DNA of 64,000 nucleotides from Shewanella glacialimarina (GTDB lineage Bacteria > Pseudomonadota > Gammaproteobacteria > Enterobacterales > Shewanellaceae). The notes under the pieces are model-generated. The model did no database searches and was not told the DNA's origin. It saw only the letters and a program-made list of their open reading frames with translations. Below, in pieces: positions 40,086-50,576 of this stretch. The position numbers were made by a program, and so were the translations under genes. Every line of letters begins with the position of its first letter. The stretch's first letter is position 1. Where the stretch lies: positions 3,968,001 through 4,032,000 of the forward strand of contig NZ_CP041216.1 in the NCBI RefSeq assembly GCF_020511155.1, written 5' to 3'.

Positions 40086-40823
40086 TTAAGTTGGCGCAAA
40101 AGGGATAACAGGCAACTCAAGGGTTCGCCCTATCACAATGTAAGCGACTAAACTGGCAATACCAATAATCATCAAATATACCAGCAGCACCTTGGCAAAC
40201 TTAAGCAAGGCAAAACGTTGCTGTACTAATCCCCACTTCACGCAAACACGATATAAACCAAACACGGCGTGCACTAAAACGGCGGGTAAAAGTAAGATGT
40301 ACAGAATCCAGACATTATCGTAATAAACTCGCTCGGCAGATAAATGCGGGCCAATTTCAGGATTCATGATCATGGTAAATAGATGCACCGGCACTAAGAA
40401 AAACAATAAAAAACCTGTCACCATTTGCCAGAACCATATTTTGGTATCTTCGTGGGGTAAAAAATGCATTTGTTGCCGTAATGCTCGCCATTGACCAATT
40501 TGAGTCGGAAAGCGGCGCAAGGCAAAAATGGCATGGATCATCACCACAACTAACATAAACGCTGAAAATATCTGGGTTAATAATGGATAACCATGACCCG
40601 TTTCACTGAAAATCCCCCCTTCAAGAAATTGAGCAACCTGGTAAAAAGCTTCTTTTCCCAGCAAAATGCTGGATTCAAAATGCAAATGCGCAATAATAAA
40701 TAGCCCAAGTAATGCCCCGGATAGACTTTGTAAACTGTCTGCTCTTGCAGCCCAAATTGGATGAGAAAAACCCTTAGCAGCACTCACATTATTATTTTTT
40801 GCAGGCAAGGATTGAGATTCCAT
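40086..40823 (-). CDS. frdC: Fumarate reductase cytochrome b subunit
   Basis: This 245-residue inner-membrane protein has five hydrophobic helices. Several well-placed histidines (LFIIAHLHFESS near 40, MIHAIFALRRFP near 100, VPVHLFTMI near 150, LVHAVFGLYRV near 190) fit a di-heme cytochrome b of the Wolinella FrdC type. It takes electrons from menaquinol and anchors FrdA/FrdB. It is the first gene of the frd operon, 12 bases before frdA. A CRP-like site lies about 90 bases upstream of its start. Confidence 0.92.
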   Translation of the reverse strand: MESQSLPAKNNNVSAAKGFSHPIWAARADSLQSLSGALLGLFIIAHLHFESSILLGKEAFYQVAQFLEGGIFSETGHGYPLLTQIFSAFMLVVVMIHAIFALRRFPTQIGQWRALRQQMHFLPHEDTKIWFWQMVTGFLLFFLVPVHLFTMIMNPEIGPHLSAERVYYDNVWILYILLLPAVLVHAVFGLYRVCVKWGLVQQRFALLKFAKVLLVYLMIIGIASLVAYIVIGRTLELPVIPFAPT

Positions 40824-41191
40824 AAATTGTTACATCCGGTACTGGCACAATAAGGTAACTTGACCATATCAAGTCTTTTCAAACAACATCATTGGCGATA
40901 AAACAAACCGTGACCTTGCTCACTTATTATCATGTCGGACTTAGAGGCTGATCACACTGTGTTTAAGATTGAAATTTCAAACAAACCCAATGACTTGACC
41001 AACTAACAAAACGAATTTGCGTAATTCAAACAATAACAATGATCATGTCGCGATAATTAACCGTCATCACGTTCATAATGTCACTCCAAAATCTTAACAA
41101 GATAAAATCCATACTAAGGTGCGCATCTGTAAATGGTTTGGGTATAATAGCCGCCATTAACACCACTTTTATCAAAGATTAGGAACACCCC
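40824..41191. other. Divergent regulatory region between frdC and prmA
   Basis: About 370 bases with no gene. It holds the CRP-like site at 40909-40924 and a TATAAT box at 41143-41148 about 44 bases before the prmA start codon. Confidence 0.5.
40909..40924. promoter_or_regulatory. Candidate CRP-binding site upstream of frd operon
   Basis: CGTGA-CCTTGC-TCACT matches the TGTGA-N6-TCACA consensus at 8 of 10 core positions. In Shewanella, CRP rather than FNR is known to control anaerobic respiration genes, which fits the neighbour. Confidence 0.5.
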
Positions 41192-42073
41192 ATGGCTTGG
41201 ATCCAATTGCGCATTCACACTCATCGCGACAATGCAGATATGTTAGGCGACTTATTAATGGATCAAGGTTCTGTTTCCATTACCTATGAAGATGGCCAAG
41301 ACGAACCCATTTTTGAACCTAAATTAGGTGAAACTCCACTTTGGCAAGATACGGTAGTTGTTGCGTTATTTGATGCAGGCACCGATTTAGCACCCACGAT
41401 TGAATTTTTAGAATCTATGCCATTTTTAGGCGCTGGTTTTAACCATAAAATTGAACAGGTAGAAGACAAAGACTGGGTACGTGAATGGATGGACAGTTTC
41501 CACCCTATTCAATTTGGTCAACGTTTATGGATTTGCCCAAGCTGGCGCCCTATTCCTGACCCAGAAGCGGTTAACGTTATTTTAGATCCTGGCTTAGCAT
41601 TTGGCACAGGTACACACCCTACAACTGCATTATGTCTTGAGTGGTTGGACAGCTTAGATTTAGCTGATAAAGAAGTTATCGATTTTGGTTGTGGCTCAGG
41701 TATTTTAGCGATTGCCGCTATCAAACTAGGGGCCAAAAAAGTCACCGGTGTGGATATTGATTATCAAGCCATAGACGCCTCTACCGCAAATGCTGAACGT
41801 AACGATGTGGCGGATAAACTATCACTTTATTTACCTGAAGATCAGCCAGAGAATTTACAAGCTGATGTGCTTGTCGCCAATATTCTAGCGGGGCCGCTCA
41901 AAGAATTAGCCCCATTAATTGCTGAAAAAGTAAAAACCGGTGGTCAACTAGCCCTGTCAGGTTTATTACGCGAACAGGCTCAAGATGTATCTGACTTCTA
42001 TAGCCAATGGTTTGATATGGACCCAGCGTGCCATAAAGAAGATTGGACTCGCTTAAACGGAACAAAAAAATAG
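41192..42073 (+). CDS. prmA: Ribosomal protein L11 methyltransferase
   Basis: PrmA (293 aa, same length as E. coli) trimethylates ribosomal protein L11 with S-adenosylmethionine. The small N-terminal domain (about 1-55) recognises L11. The catalytic domain has [14 protein letters not shown] near 132, the SAM motif [18 protein letters not shown] near 163, and [12 protein letters not shown] near 230. It stands alone before dusB-fis, with a long inverted repeat in the gap. Confidence 0.97.
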   Translation: MAWIQLRIHTHRDNADMLGDLLMDQGSVSITYEDGQDEPIFEPKLGETPLWQDTVVVALFDAGTDLAPTIEFLESMPFLGAGFNHKIEQVEDKDWVREWMDSFHPIQFGQRLWICPSWRPIPDPEAVNVILDPGLAFGTGTHPTTALCLEWLDSLDLADKEVIDFGCGSGILAIAAIKLGAKKVTGVDIDYQAIDASTANAERNDVADKLSLYLPEDQPENLQADVLVANILAGPLKELAPLIAEKVKTGGQLALSGLLREQAQDVSDFYSQWFDMDPACHKEDWTRLNGTKK

Positions 42074-42091
42074 TTTACTATTTAAGCAAAC

Positions 42092-42134
42092 AGACGCGCG
42101 TATAACAAGGGTTACAATTGTTTTACACGCGTCT
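42092..42134. repeat. Inverted repeat of 17-bp arms between prmA and dusB
   Basis: Arms at 42092-42108 and 42118-42134 match at 15 of 17 positions around a 9-base loop. The outer AGACGCG / CGCGTCT part is perfect. No T run follows, so it is not a standard terminator. Confidence 0.6.
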
Positions 42135-42259
42135 AGCTTATCTACTGCTTAGCTGCAACCCCCATCAGTGCTCAAAAACAAAAATATATCCCCCTAAACC
42201 GCAGATATTAAGTCAATTAATTGTCTGAGATCAAAAGTCAAGTAAAAAAGTTTTATTTA

Positions 42260-42274
42260 GGTCATTTATTGACC
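42260..42274. promoter_or_regulatory. Consensus Fis-binding site at the dusB-fis promoter
   Basis: GGTCA-TTTAT-TGACC fits the G-N-Y-Y-A-N5-T-R-N-N-C Fis consensus at every fixed position and is a perfect palindrome. Its centre is about 43 bases before the predicted start, like the E. coli autorepression site II. Confidence 0.6.
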
Positions 42275-42303
42275 TTTTCAAGCTGGTCAAAAAGGGCTAC
42301 TAT
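42275..42303 (+). promoter_or_regulatory. Predicted promoter of dusB-fis with GC-rich discriminator
   Basis: TTTTCA and TACTAT are separated by 17 bases, and the sequence after the -10 box is AGCGCCCC. A GC-rich discriminator is the mark of stringently controlled promoters such as that of E. coli fis. Confidence 0.5.
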
Positions 42304-42337
42304 AGCGCCCCTTTGAAGAGCAAGGTGAAATCAGCAA

Positions 42338-43629
<1,292 letters not shown>

Positions 43630-43654
43630 GACTCAACGTCTAAGTGATTGTAAG

Positions 43655-43689
43655 AAAACGGGCTTATCAGCAATGATAAGCCCGTTTTT
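43655..43689 (+). terminator. Terminator after fis
   Basis: A 15-bp perfect stem, AAAACGGGCTTATCA with TGATAAGCCCGTTTT, loop GCAA, ending in T. Confidence 0.9.
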
Positions 43690-43852
43690 GCGTATATGTA
43701 TCCGCATATGTACCTTCTTTTTTGTTGTCCCTTATTCTTTTAGTCTTTTCACCCATAAAATATCTCATAACAACATTTGTTTTATATAGCCTTTGTATTG
43801 GGCGATGTCACTAATATGACCAACTAAAACCGCTATGACTAACCTATTATGC

Positions 43853-44596
43853 TCAACCATCTAACCATTTTTTAAATTGTGCTGTGCGAGTTTTGCTGGT
43901 GATAAGTGGCTCTTTTAATATTGTCGTTGTTACCGCGACGGTATCTTTGCCGTAATTCTCGAATGCTTGAATATAATTCAAATTAATTAAATCGCTGCGG
44001 TTGAGCCTGAAAAACTGCTTAGGGTCGAGTTGTTGTTCAAGTTCAGTAATCGAGTTGCCTGTTAGCATATGATGCTGGCCGAGTTTATCGTAAGCAGAAA
44101 TAACCCCTGCCGCTGCCCGCAAACACACTATGTCATCGGTTTTAAGTATTTCGACCACTTGTGATTTACGCAATAAAAAGCGGCTTTTATAGATTGGCTG
44201 TTCAACGCTGGGCTGACCTATCTGAACCTGAGTTAAGTTATGCTTTAATTGTTCATAGCTCAACATAGCCGCAGAGAAACGCTTATATGAAAAAGGTTTG
44301 AGCAGATATTCAATCCCCTGATTTTGAAAAGCATCACCCCAATGTTGATTATAAGATGTTGTGTATATAACAGGGCAAGGTAAATCAAGCGCATTAAGAG
44401 CGTTAAAGACCTGGCCATCTAACAATTCAATGTCAGAGAAAATAAGGTCTAACAATGGCTGATTATCAAAGAATGTAATGACATCGGCTACTTTATCAAT
44501 TTGTGCAACAATTTCAGCCTCGGGATAGTAACGATGAATAAAACCTATCAGTTTTTGGGCAGCCAACGGCTCATCTTCAATCACTAACACTCTCAT
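43853..44596 (-). CDS. LytTR-type response regulator
   Basis: This 247-residue regulator has a receiver domain (about 1-120) with the acidic pair in VIEDEPLA and phospho-acceptor aspartate in LIFSDIELLDGQ near residue 55. It ends in a LytTR DNA-binding domain (about 140-245) with FFRLNRSDLINLNYI. LytTR proteins bind direct repeats and often control surface or stress functions. It overlaps the preceding kinase gene by four bases (ATGA) and is the last gene of a three-gene operon. Confidence 0.9.
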   Translation of the reverse strand: MRVLVIEDEPLAAQKLIGFIHRYYPEAEIVAQIDKVADVITFFDNQPLLDLIFSDIELLDGQVFNALNALDLPCPVIYTTSYNQHWGDAFQNQGIEYLLKPFSYKRFSAAMLSYEQLKHNLTQVQIGQPSVEQPIYKSRFLLRKSQVVEILKTDDIVCLRAAAGVISAYDKLGQHHMLTGNSITELEQQLDPKQFFRLNRSDLINLNYIQAFENYGKDTVAVTTTILKEPLITSKTRTAQFKKWLDG

Positions 44597-45639
44597 GCAA
44601 ACTCCCTGTGAACAGATAAAGGTAAAGTGAGCCTGAAATAATGTTCAGTATGCTCAACCGCTAAAGGCTGGTTACAAATAGCCACACAACGTGTGCGCAA
44701 GTTTTGCAGACCTAATTGAGTAGACTCAGGTTTAAAGCTTTTCTGATTAATCTGATTACCAATACTGACTTTATCAGCATCAATTGTTATTTCAATCTTG
44801 GTAGGGGCAAGTTTATTGCCTTGATTATGCTTAATCACATTTTCAATAGCGAGTTGCAAAGCACAGGGTAAAATATGACTGCGTAAATTATCCCCAGGCT
44901 TTTGAATAATCTCAAGCACATAAGCCCCTTCAAACCGTGTTGATATTAATGACATGTAATTTTTTGCAAAAATCAGTTCATGTTCAAGCGGTACTAAAGA
45001 GTGATCTTTATGCTGTAAAATATAACGGTAAATATCGCTAAAGGTATTAAGGTATTCATCCGCTTCATCAGGGTCTTGTTGTATCAATGCCGACAACACA
45101 TTGAGGTTATTGAATAAAAAATGTGGATCAATATGCTGCTGTAATGTTTTTACTTGGCTTTGCAACAACGCTTTTTCGCTTTGTTCTAGCGCGCTATGTT
45201 GTTGTTTTATATCTTCAAACACTTTGAATGCTAAGGTAAAACCACCCACTATGGTATGCAAAATAAACTGCATACTCAAAAGCGATATGATATGAGCCAC
45301 ATTAATTGCTTGAATACCTATCGCAAACTCAAGCGCGACAATTAACCCTGTAACGGCAAAGGTAAAACTGACATTACTGAGTAAAAATACTCGTATATAG
45401 CATTGTGTATTGCTTAGTATGTGTTTGCTATTTTGATAGAAGCGAAACCAACGTAAAGTGAGCCATTGTGCAATAAAGCATTGAACAGCCATCCACACTG
45501 GGGCATCAAAATGCCATTGAATTGCCTCACCGGGTTTGGCCTGTAAAAGTGCAGAGTACAACACCATAAATATCGAAAAAAGGCTGATAATAATAATATT
45601 AATAAGTTTATTCATGATGTTGACTCTATTTAAATTCAT
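44593..45639 (-). CDS. LytS-type sensor histidine kinase
   Basis: This inner-membrane kinase is 348 residues from the ATG at 45639; a second ATG at 45615 (MNKLINII) gives 340 residues and may be the real start. Four or so hydrophobic helices fill the first 140 residues. The His_kinase domain has the phospho-acceptor in QHIDPHFLFNNLNVL near 180, then an ATPase domain with LQLAIENVIKHN near 268. It pairs with the LytTR regulator downstream. The stimulus is unknown; the small periplasmic loops suggest membrane or quinone sensing rather than a large ligand. Confidence 0.88.
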   Translation of the reverse strand: MNLNRVNIMNKLINIIIISLFSIFMVLYSALLQAKPGEAIQWHFDAPVWMAVQCFIAQWLTLRWFRFYQNSKHILSNTQCYIRVFLLSNVSFTFAVTGLIVALEFAIGIQAINVAHIISLLSMQFILHTIVGGFTLAFKVFEDIKQQHSALEQSEKALLQSQVKTLQQHIDPHFLFNNLNVLSALIQQDPDEADEYLNTFSDIYRYILQHKDHSLVPLEHELIFAKNYMSLISTRFEGAYVLEIIQKPGDNLRSHILPCALQLAIENVIKHNQGNKLAPTKIEITIDADKVSIGNQINQKSFKPESTQLGLQNLRTRCVAICNQPLAVEHTEHYFRLTLPLSVHREFA

Positions 45640-45645
45640 TTGAGT

Positions 45646-46398
45646 TTAGTTATTTTCTGGCAACCGCATAATCACTTGGCCTTTGTCGTTTAAAAACTCT
45701 AGTTTTGCTTCACCCGATTCAGTCACTACCAGTTGAATTCGCTTATTACCCTGAGCATCATTTAAGCGTAATTGTGAGCTACCATTTAAGGTACCGTAAA
45801 AAGCACGATGCACTGCACCTTTATTGTCTTCTATATATTGTTGCTCGAGGATAGCTAATTTAGCAGTATCTCCTTCTGACTGCGCTTTAATAAATGCCTT
45901 GGTCAATTCAAAGTCCATATCGGTATCGGGTCTATCCATAACGGTTAAGCCGGTGATCATAAAATCTTTTTGCTCAATATGCTGCATCATCATAGTCTGG
46001 TCTTGGTTATAGCGATCAAAAGACATATGTAACCCATGATTAACCTCACCATTGTCTTTTTTACCACGAAAAATAAAACCGCCATTTTCTGTGCCCTCAT
46101 CATTATAAAAAATCATACCGGGTCTGGGCTCATTAGAGCGAAATACTTCTTTACCAAACTTATTAACCCCAGGCGCTTTATCAGCGTTTGAGAGTACCAT
46201 TCGGTTTAAGCCGTTTTTCTCTACAATATTAATACGTTCAACAGAAATTTCCTCAAACGTCATCTTACTAGGGTTACTATCTAATTGATCGAGAAATACA
46301 TAACTGCCTAACGATAAGAGACTAATGCCTAAAACATAATTGATTAGTTTTTGAGTTTTAAATTGTTGTACTAAAGCAACGTTTTGATGAGTAGTCAT
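45646..46398 (-). CDS. Membrane-anchored protein of unknown function, first gene of the LytS/LytTR operon
   Basis: I do not recognise this 250-residue protein. It has one hydrophobic helix (about 19-35, INYVLGISLLSLGSYVFL) and then a large domain, probably periplasmic. That domain contains two similar short blocks, RMVLSNADKAPG and SQLRLNDAQGNKR/LEFLNDKGQVIMRLP, that look like repeated beta-strand units. AGAGGGCG precedes the ATG. It lies 6 bases before the kinase gene, so it is probably the sensed partner or the target of that system. Confidence 0.65.
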   Translation of the reverse strand: MTTHQNVALVQQFKTQKLINYVLGISLLSLGSYVFLDQLDSNPSKMTFEEISVERINIVEKNGLNRMVLSNADKAPGVNKFGKEVFRSNEPRPGMIFYNDEGTENGGFIFRGKKDNGEVNHGLHMSFDRYNQDQTMMMQHIEQKDFMITGLTVMDRPDTDMDFELTKAFIKAQSEGDTAKLAILEQQYIEDNKGAVHRAFYGTLNGSSQLRLNDAQGNKRIQLVVTESGEAKLEFLNDKGQVIMRLPENN

Positions 46399-46701
46399 GG
46401 TGCGCCCTCTTTAAGCTATTGATTATTTTTTACAACGGCAGGAACCGCTGGTTGTGTGATTAAAGTAGCGTGCTGACAATTAAGACAAAATACATAATCT
46501 ATAAGCAGGGGGAAAATCTTATTAAAGGGCTGAAAATGACGATTACACCAAATGATTAATCTACTGGTTTAGGTTTGCTATGGGGGAATTAGCTAAAAAT
46601 GACTGGTAGGCTATTAGGTTATCAAGGTACTAGCGCATTGGATTGGATTAAATTGAAGTAAAATGAATGAAGTGAGTTACCCCACGTATAATCTGTATAT
46701 G
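46399..46701. other. Gene-free interval upstream of the LytS/LytTR operon
   Basis: About 300 bases between the operon start and the end of the solute-binding protein gene. No clear gene, repeat or terminator was seen; the operon promoter must lie here. Confidence 0.4.
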
Positions 46702-47508
46702 CTACTTTGTTTCTACATCGACAAAATATTGTTGTTCAAGTTGTTTGTAAACACCACTGGCTCGAATTGTTTTTAAACCACGATTAAACTTATTTTTTAA
46801 TGCCTCATCATGGAAGCTGATATAATAATCCGGTCCTGAAAATATCATGTGATAATGCAAGCTTGCTGTTACATCGATATCTTTGGCGATCATACGGTTT
46901 AAATCTTGGAACACGTACCGGTCGGCTATCACGATATCGACTCGTTCTTTATAAAGCATTTTATTTTGTTTTTCTTGTGGTGACACTTCCAAATAGGCGA
47001 GGTTATTTTGGGTCATTTTGTTAAAAGTGTTGCCCATAACGTGTTGGGCATTCAAAAAAGCCACCACGCTGTAATGTTTTAAATCATCAATGCTAGTAAT
47101 ACGTAAGTCATTTTTGGCTAAACTAATCGCTACATTGTGGTATGAAATATAATTATCTGAAGCAAACCCTCCAACACCTGTATGCTGATTTACCGTCATA
47201 ATGGCATCCGCTTTTTTCTGTTGAAAATGCAATAATTGGCGATTACGGGAAGAAAACTGAAACTCGACTTTTATGCCTTCACTGGCAAATGCCTGACGGA
47301 TGATATCCAGTTCAATACCCGACTGTTCATCTTGCAATATATAAGGCGGGCGAGCTGTAGGGGACGCGATAATGATTTTTTTATCTACCCTCAACTCTGT
47401 AGCAGACAATGGTTGTGATACGACTAGTTGAAGCATAGATGCTAGACACGTCAGTAATACGCTAGAGGTCAAAGCGAGTGAGAAATAATGCCTTTGAGAA
47501 CCTAGCAT
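46702..47508 (-). CDS. Periplasmic solute-binding protein, family 3
   Basis: This 268-residue exported protein has a long signal region (about 1-37, hydrophobic core LALTSSVLLTCLASMLQLVV). It then has the two-lobed extracellular solute-binding family 3 fold with IIIASPTARPPYILQDEQSGIELDI near 45-70. Similar proteins feed amino-acid ABC transporters or act as stand-alone sensors. No ABC permease or ATPase is adjacent, so it is an orphan. The ligand is not shown. It is a single-gene unit. Confidence 0.78.
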   Translation of the reverse strand: MLGSQRHYFSLALTSSVLLTCLASMLQLVVSQPLSATELRVDKKIIIASPTARPPYILQDEQSGIELDIIRQAFASEGIKVEFQFSSRNRQLLHFQQKKADAIMTVNQHTGVGGFASDNYISYHNVAISLAKNDLRITSIDDLKHYSVVAFLNAQHVMGNTFNKMTQNNLAYLEVSPQEKQNKMLYKERVDIVIADRYVFQDLNRMIAKDIDVTASLHYHMIFSGPDYYISFHDEALKNKFNRGLKTIRASGVYKQLEQQYFVDVETK

Positions 47509-47643
47509 AGGGTAAGTGTTACCTTTTATTATTTTTTGTGCCAGTTATAGTGCAAGCATAGCGTGAATAATCAATGTTGATCAAGCTCAACCATTCAACA
47601 AATATAGCCCCATAAATATAAATGTGAAGTATGTAAAGTCGCC

Positions 47644-47675
47644 ATAAAAAAACAGGCACCAATTGGCACCTGTGT
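47644..47675 (-). terminator. Terminator of the class V aminotransferase gene
   Basis: On the minus strand ACAGGTGCC / GGTGCCTGT form a 9-bp stem with a four-base loop followed by a U run. Confidence 0.85.
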
Positions 47676-47692
47676 TTAATCAGCATAAAAAA

Positions 47693-48829
47693 TTAACTCA
47701 TGACATCTTCTAATGCTTTAAGGCATAAGGCCACATTTTCAGCTCTAGCACCAAAACCCATCAAACCGATGCGCCAGGCTTTCCCTCCTAACGCGCCTAA
47801 TCCTGCGCCTATTTCTAGGTTATATTGCTCTAGCAGTTGTTTACGCACCGCGCCGTCATCAATACCTTCTGGAATATAAACGGTATTAAGCTGAGGTAGT
47901 CGGTATGCCTCTTCAACAACGAACTTAAGTCCTAGCTTAGTGAGTCCGTCGCGCAAAATTACATGCATATTGTGGTGACGTGCCCAGGCATTTTCTAGCC
48001 CTTCGTTTGCTAATACACGTAATGACTCATGTAAGGCATATAATGCATTAACGGGGGCGGTGTGATGATAACTGCGTTTGCCACCATTGCCATTACCCCA
48101 ATACCCCATGACTAATGTTTGGTCTAAAAACCAACTTTGTACTAGCGTTTTACGGTTTTTAAGCTTTTCAACGGCTTTGTCTGAAAACGATACCGGCGAT
48201 AAACCCGGCACGCATGATAAACACTTCTGACTGCCAGAATAAATAGCATCAATACCCCATTCATCAACACGTAGCTCTACCCCCCCTAATGATGTCACCG
48301 CATCAACTATGGTTAAACAGCCATGGAGCTGCGCAAGTGTACACAGGGTTTGCGCATCAGATAACGCACCAGTCGATGTTTCAGCATGTACAAAGGCTAA
48401 AAATTTTGCATCAGGGTTGGCCACTAATGCCTGTTCAACCGCTTCTGGACAAACAGGCTCACCCCAAGCATTATCAACTACCACGGCGACGCCACCGACA
48501 CGCTCAACATTTTGGCGCATACGTTCGCCAAACACACCATTACGACAGACGATGACCTTTTCACCTGGCTCAACTAAGTTGACAAAACAGGTTTCCATGC
48601 CAGCACTGCCTGGTGCAGATACCGCTAGGGTCATTTCATTCTTAGTTTGAAAGGCATACTGGATCAGTTGTTTTAGCTCATCCATCATATTAACGAACAG
48701 CGGGTCTAGATGACCGATAGTCGGCTTGGCTTGTGCAGCCAATACTTCAGGATAAACGTCGGACGGCCCTGGGCCCATCAAAATACGACGTGGGGGGTTA
48801 AAAGCAGAAATTTGCGGTACGGGCAACAT
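47693..48829 (-). CDS. Class V aminotransferase (alanine-glyoxylate / serine-pyruvate type)
   Basis: This 378-residue PLP enzyme starts at the ATG at 48829 with AAGGAG five bases upstream. RRILMGPGPSDVYPEVL opens the fold, VHAETSTGAL lies near 148, IVDAVTSLGG near 173 holds the PLP aspartate, and the Schiff-base lysine is in YSGSQKCLSCVPG near 200. The family moves amino groups between alanine or serine and glyoxylate or pyruvate. It lies next to the ilvA end, so a link to serine/threonine-derived carbon is possible but not shown. Confidence 0.87.
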   Translation of the reverse strand: MLPVPQISAFNPPRRILMGPGPSDVYPEVLAAQAKPTIGHLDPLFVNMMDELKQLIQYAFQTKNEMTLAVSAPGSAGMETCFVNLVEPGEKVIVCRNGVFGERMRQNVERVGGVAVVVDNAWGEPVCPEAVEQALVANPDAKFLAFVHAETSTGALSDAQTLCTLAQLHGCLTIVDAVTSLGGVELRVDEWGIDAIYSGSQKCLSCVPGLSPVSFSDKAVEKLKNRKTLVQSWFLDQTLVMGYWGNGNGGKRSYHHTAPVNALYALHESLRVLANEGLENAWARHHNMHVILRDGLTKLGLKFVVEEAYRLPQLNTVYIPEGIDDGAVRKQLLEQYNLEIGAGLGALGGKAWRIGLMGFGARAENVALCLKALEDVMS

Positions 48830-48992
48830 CAATGTCTCCTTAACTAGGTCTAGCTATTTTATTAAATAGCATTAGTTGAAAAATTTACCCTACATAGAAA
48901 AAATAGTATTCAGCCAACGAGTATATTCTCGTTTCGGCATTGACGTTAACTTAGCATACTGGCGCCAAAAGTAACGCTAGTATGCTATATAA

Positions 48993-50573
48993 CTATTTAG
49001 CCTTAGCGCCTAAAAATAATTGATAGGCTGGGCTATTGGTTTCTTCTTGGTAGACAAAGCCCAGCTCCGTTAAAAAACGGGCAAATGGGATATCATCACT
49101 TTTAGGCACTTCAAAACCCGCTAACACGCGGCCAAAGGCTGCACCATGATTACGATAATGAAATAAACTGATATTCCACTGGCTTTGTAATGTGGTTAAA
49201 AACTTCAGCAATGCGCCTGGATACTCAGGAAACTCAAAGCTAAATAATCGCTCTTCTAATGATTCTAATGGATGACCGCCAACCATATAACGCACGTGTA
49301 ACTTTGCGGTTTCGTCTTGGGATAAGTCTTGAACTTCAAAGTGTTCCGATTCTAACTTAGCAATAATACTTTTCAGTTCGGTTTGACCACCACTTAAGCG
49401 AATCCCGGCAAACACTACGGCCATATCACGGCTACTAAAACGGTAATTAAACTCAGTCATCACGCGCTTATCAAGTAACTCACAAAAACGCAGAAAACTG
49501 CCAGGCTGTTCAGGAATTTTAACGGCTAGCACGGCCTCTTTTTGCTCGCCTAATTCACAACGTTCAGACACATAACGTAAGCTATGAAAGTTGACATTTG
49601 CACCGCTTAAAATAGCCGCTACCTTTAATGGTTTGTCTGCATCGTTTTCAAATGCCAGCATGTATTTTTTCAAACCGGCAATAGATAACGCACCAGCGGG
49701 CTCCGCAATTGCGCGGGTATCTTCAAAAATGTCTTTTACTGCGGCACAGATTTCATCAGAGGTCACAGTAATCACATGATCAACATATTCTCGAGCAACC
49801 CGAAAAGGCTCATCACCAATACGCTTAACCGCAACACCATCGGCAAACAAACCTACCTGGCTTAAGGTAACAGGCTCATCGGCTTCTAATGCCGCTTTTA
49901 AACACGCGGCATCTTCAGGTTCAACACCAATAATTTTGACTTGTGGCATAACGGCTTTGTAATACGCCGCAATACCCGCAATTAACCCGCCGCCACCAAC
50001 AGGTACAAATACTACGTCAAGTCCGCGTTGTTGTTGCACCATTTCCTGAGCAATAGTGCCCTGTCCTGCTATTACAGCCTGATCATCAAATGGGGCAATA
50101 TAAACTCGACCTTCTGATTCAGACAATGCTTTAGCATAATCATTAGCTTGATCAAATGCTTGACCGTGCAATACGACTGTGCCGCCCAAACGCTTTACCG
50201 CATCGATTTTAATTTCAGGCGTTGTGCTTGGCATCACAATGACCGCATTAATGCCACGACTTGCTGCCGACATTGCCACACCTTGGGCATGATTACCGGC
50301 TGACGCACAAACAACACCACAAGCGCATTGTTCTGGGGTTAATTCGGCAATGCGGTTATAAGCACCACGAAGCTTGAACGAGTGTACCGGCTGCATATCT
50401 TCGCGCTTTAAAAAAACATCACAACCTAAACGAGCTGACATTTTTTTCATAGCAGATAACGGCGTGACCTCGGCAATATCATAAACGGATGATAGCAAAA
50501 TCTTTTGCAAATATTGCTGAGCTAAGGACATGGGCGCTAGCTCCAATTGAGTTGGTGATGCCAAGGACTGCAT
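48993..50573 (-). CDS. ilvA: Threonine dehydratase, biosynthetic
   Basis: IlvA (526 aa) deaminates threonine to 2-oxobutyrate, the committed step to isoleucine. The PLP domain has the Schiff-base lysine in VHSFKLRGAYN near 65, CASAGNHAQGVA near 90 and the glycine loop GGGGLIAG near 195. The C-terminal half carries two ACT-like regulatory domains (about 335-415 and 430-515) for feedback by isoleucine and valine. The length is slightly above E. coli IlvA (514). It lies 3 bases after ilvD at the end of the ilvGMDA operon. Confidence 0.96.
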   Translation of the reverse strand: MQSLASPTQLELAPMSLAQQYLQKILLSSVYDIAEVTPLSAMKKMSARLGCDVFLKREDMQPVHSFKLRGAYNRIAELTPEQCACGVVCASAGNHAQGVAMSAASRGINAVIVMPSTTPEIKIDAVKRLGGTVVLHGQAFDQANDYAKALSESEGRVYIAPFDDQAVIAGQGTIAQEMVQQQRGLDVVFVPVGGGGLIAGIAAYYKAVMPQVKIIGVEPEDAACLKAALEADEPVTLSQVGLFADGVAVKRIGDEPFRVAREYVDHVITVTSDEICAAVKDIFEDTRAIAEPAGALSIAGLKKYMLAFENDADKPLKVAAILSGANVNFHSLRYVSERCELGEQKEAVLAVKIPEQPGSFLRFCELLDKRVMTEFNYRFSSRDMAVVFAGIRLSGGQTELKSIIAKLESEHFEVQDLSQDETAKLHVRYMVGGHPLESLEERLFSFEFPEYPGALLKFLTTLQSQWNISLFHYRNHGAAFGRVLAGFEVPKSDDIPFARFLTELGFVYQEETNSPAYQLFLGAKAK

Positions 50574-50576
50574 AAT

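Noticed and set aside
48289-48650. Open frames opposite the class V aminotransferase gene
   Set aside because: They lie entirely over a well-supported gene, have no ribosome site and have compositions typical of antisense shadows.
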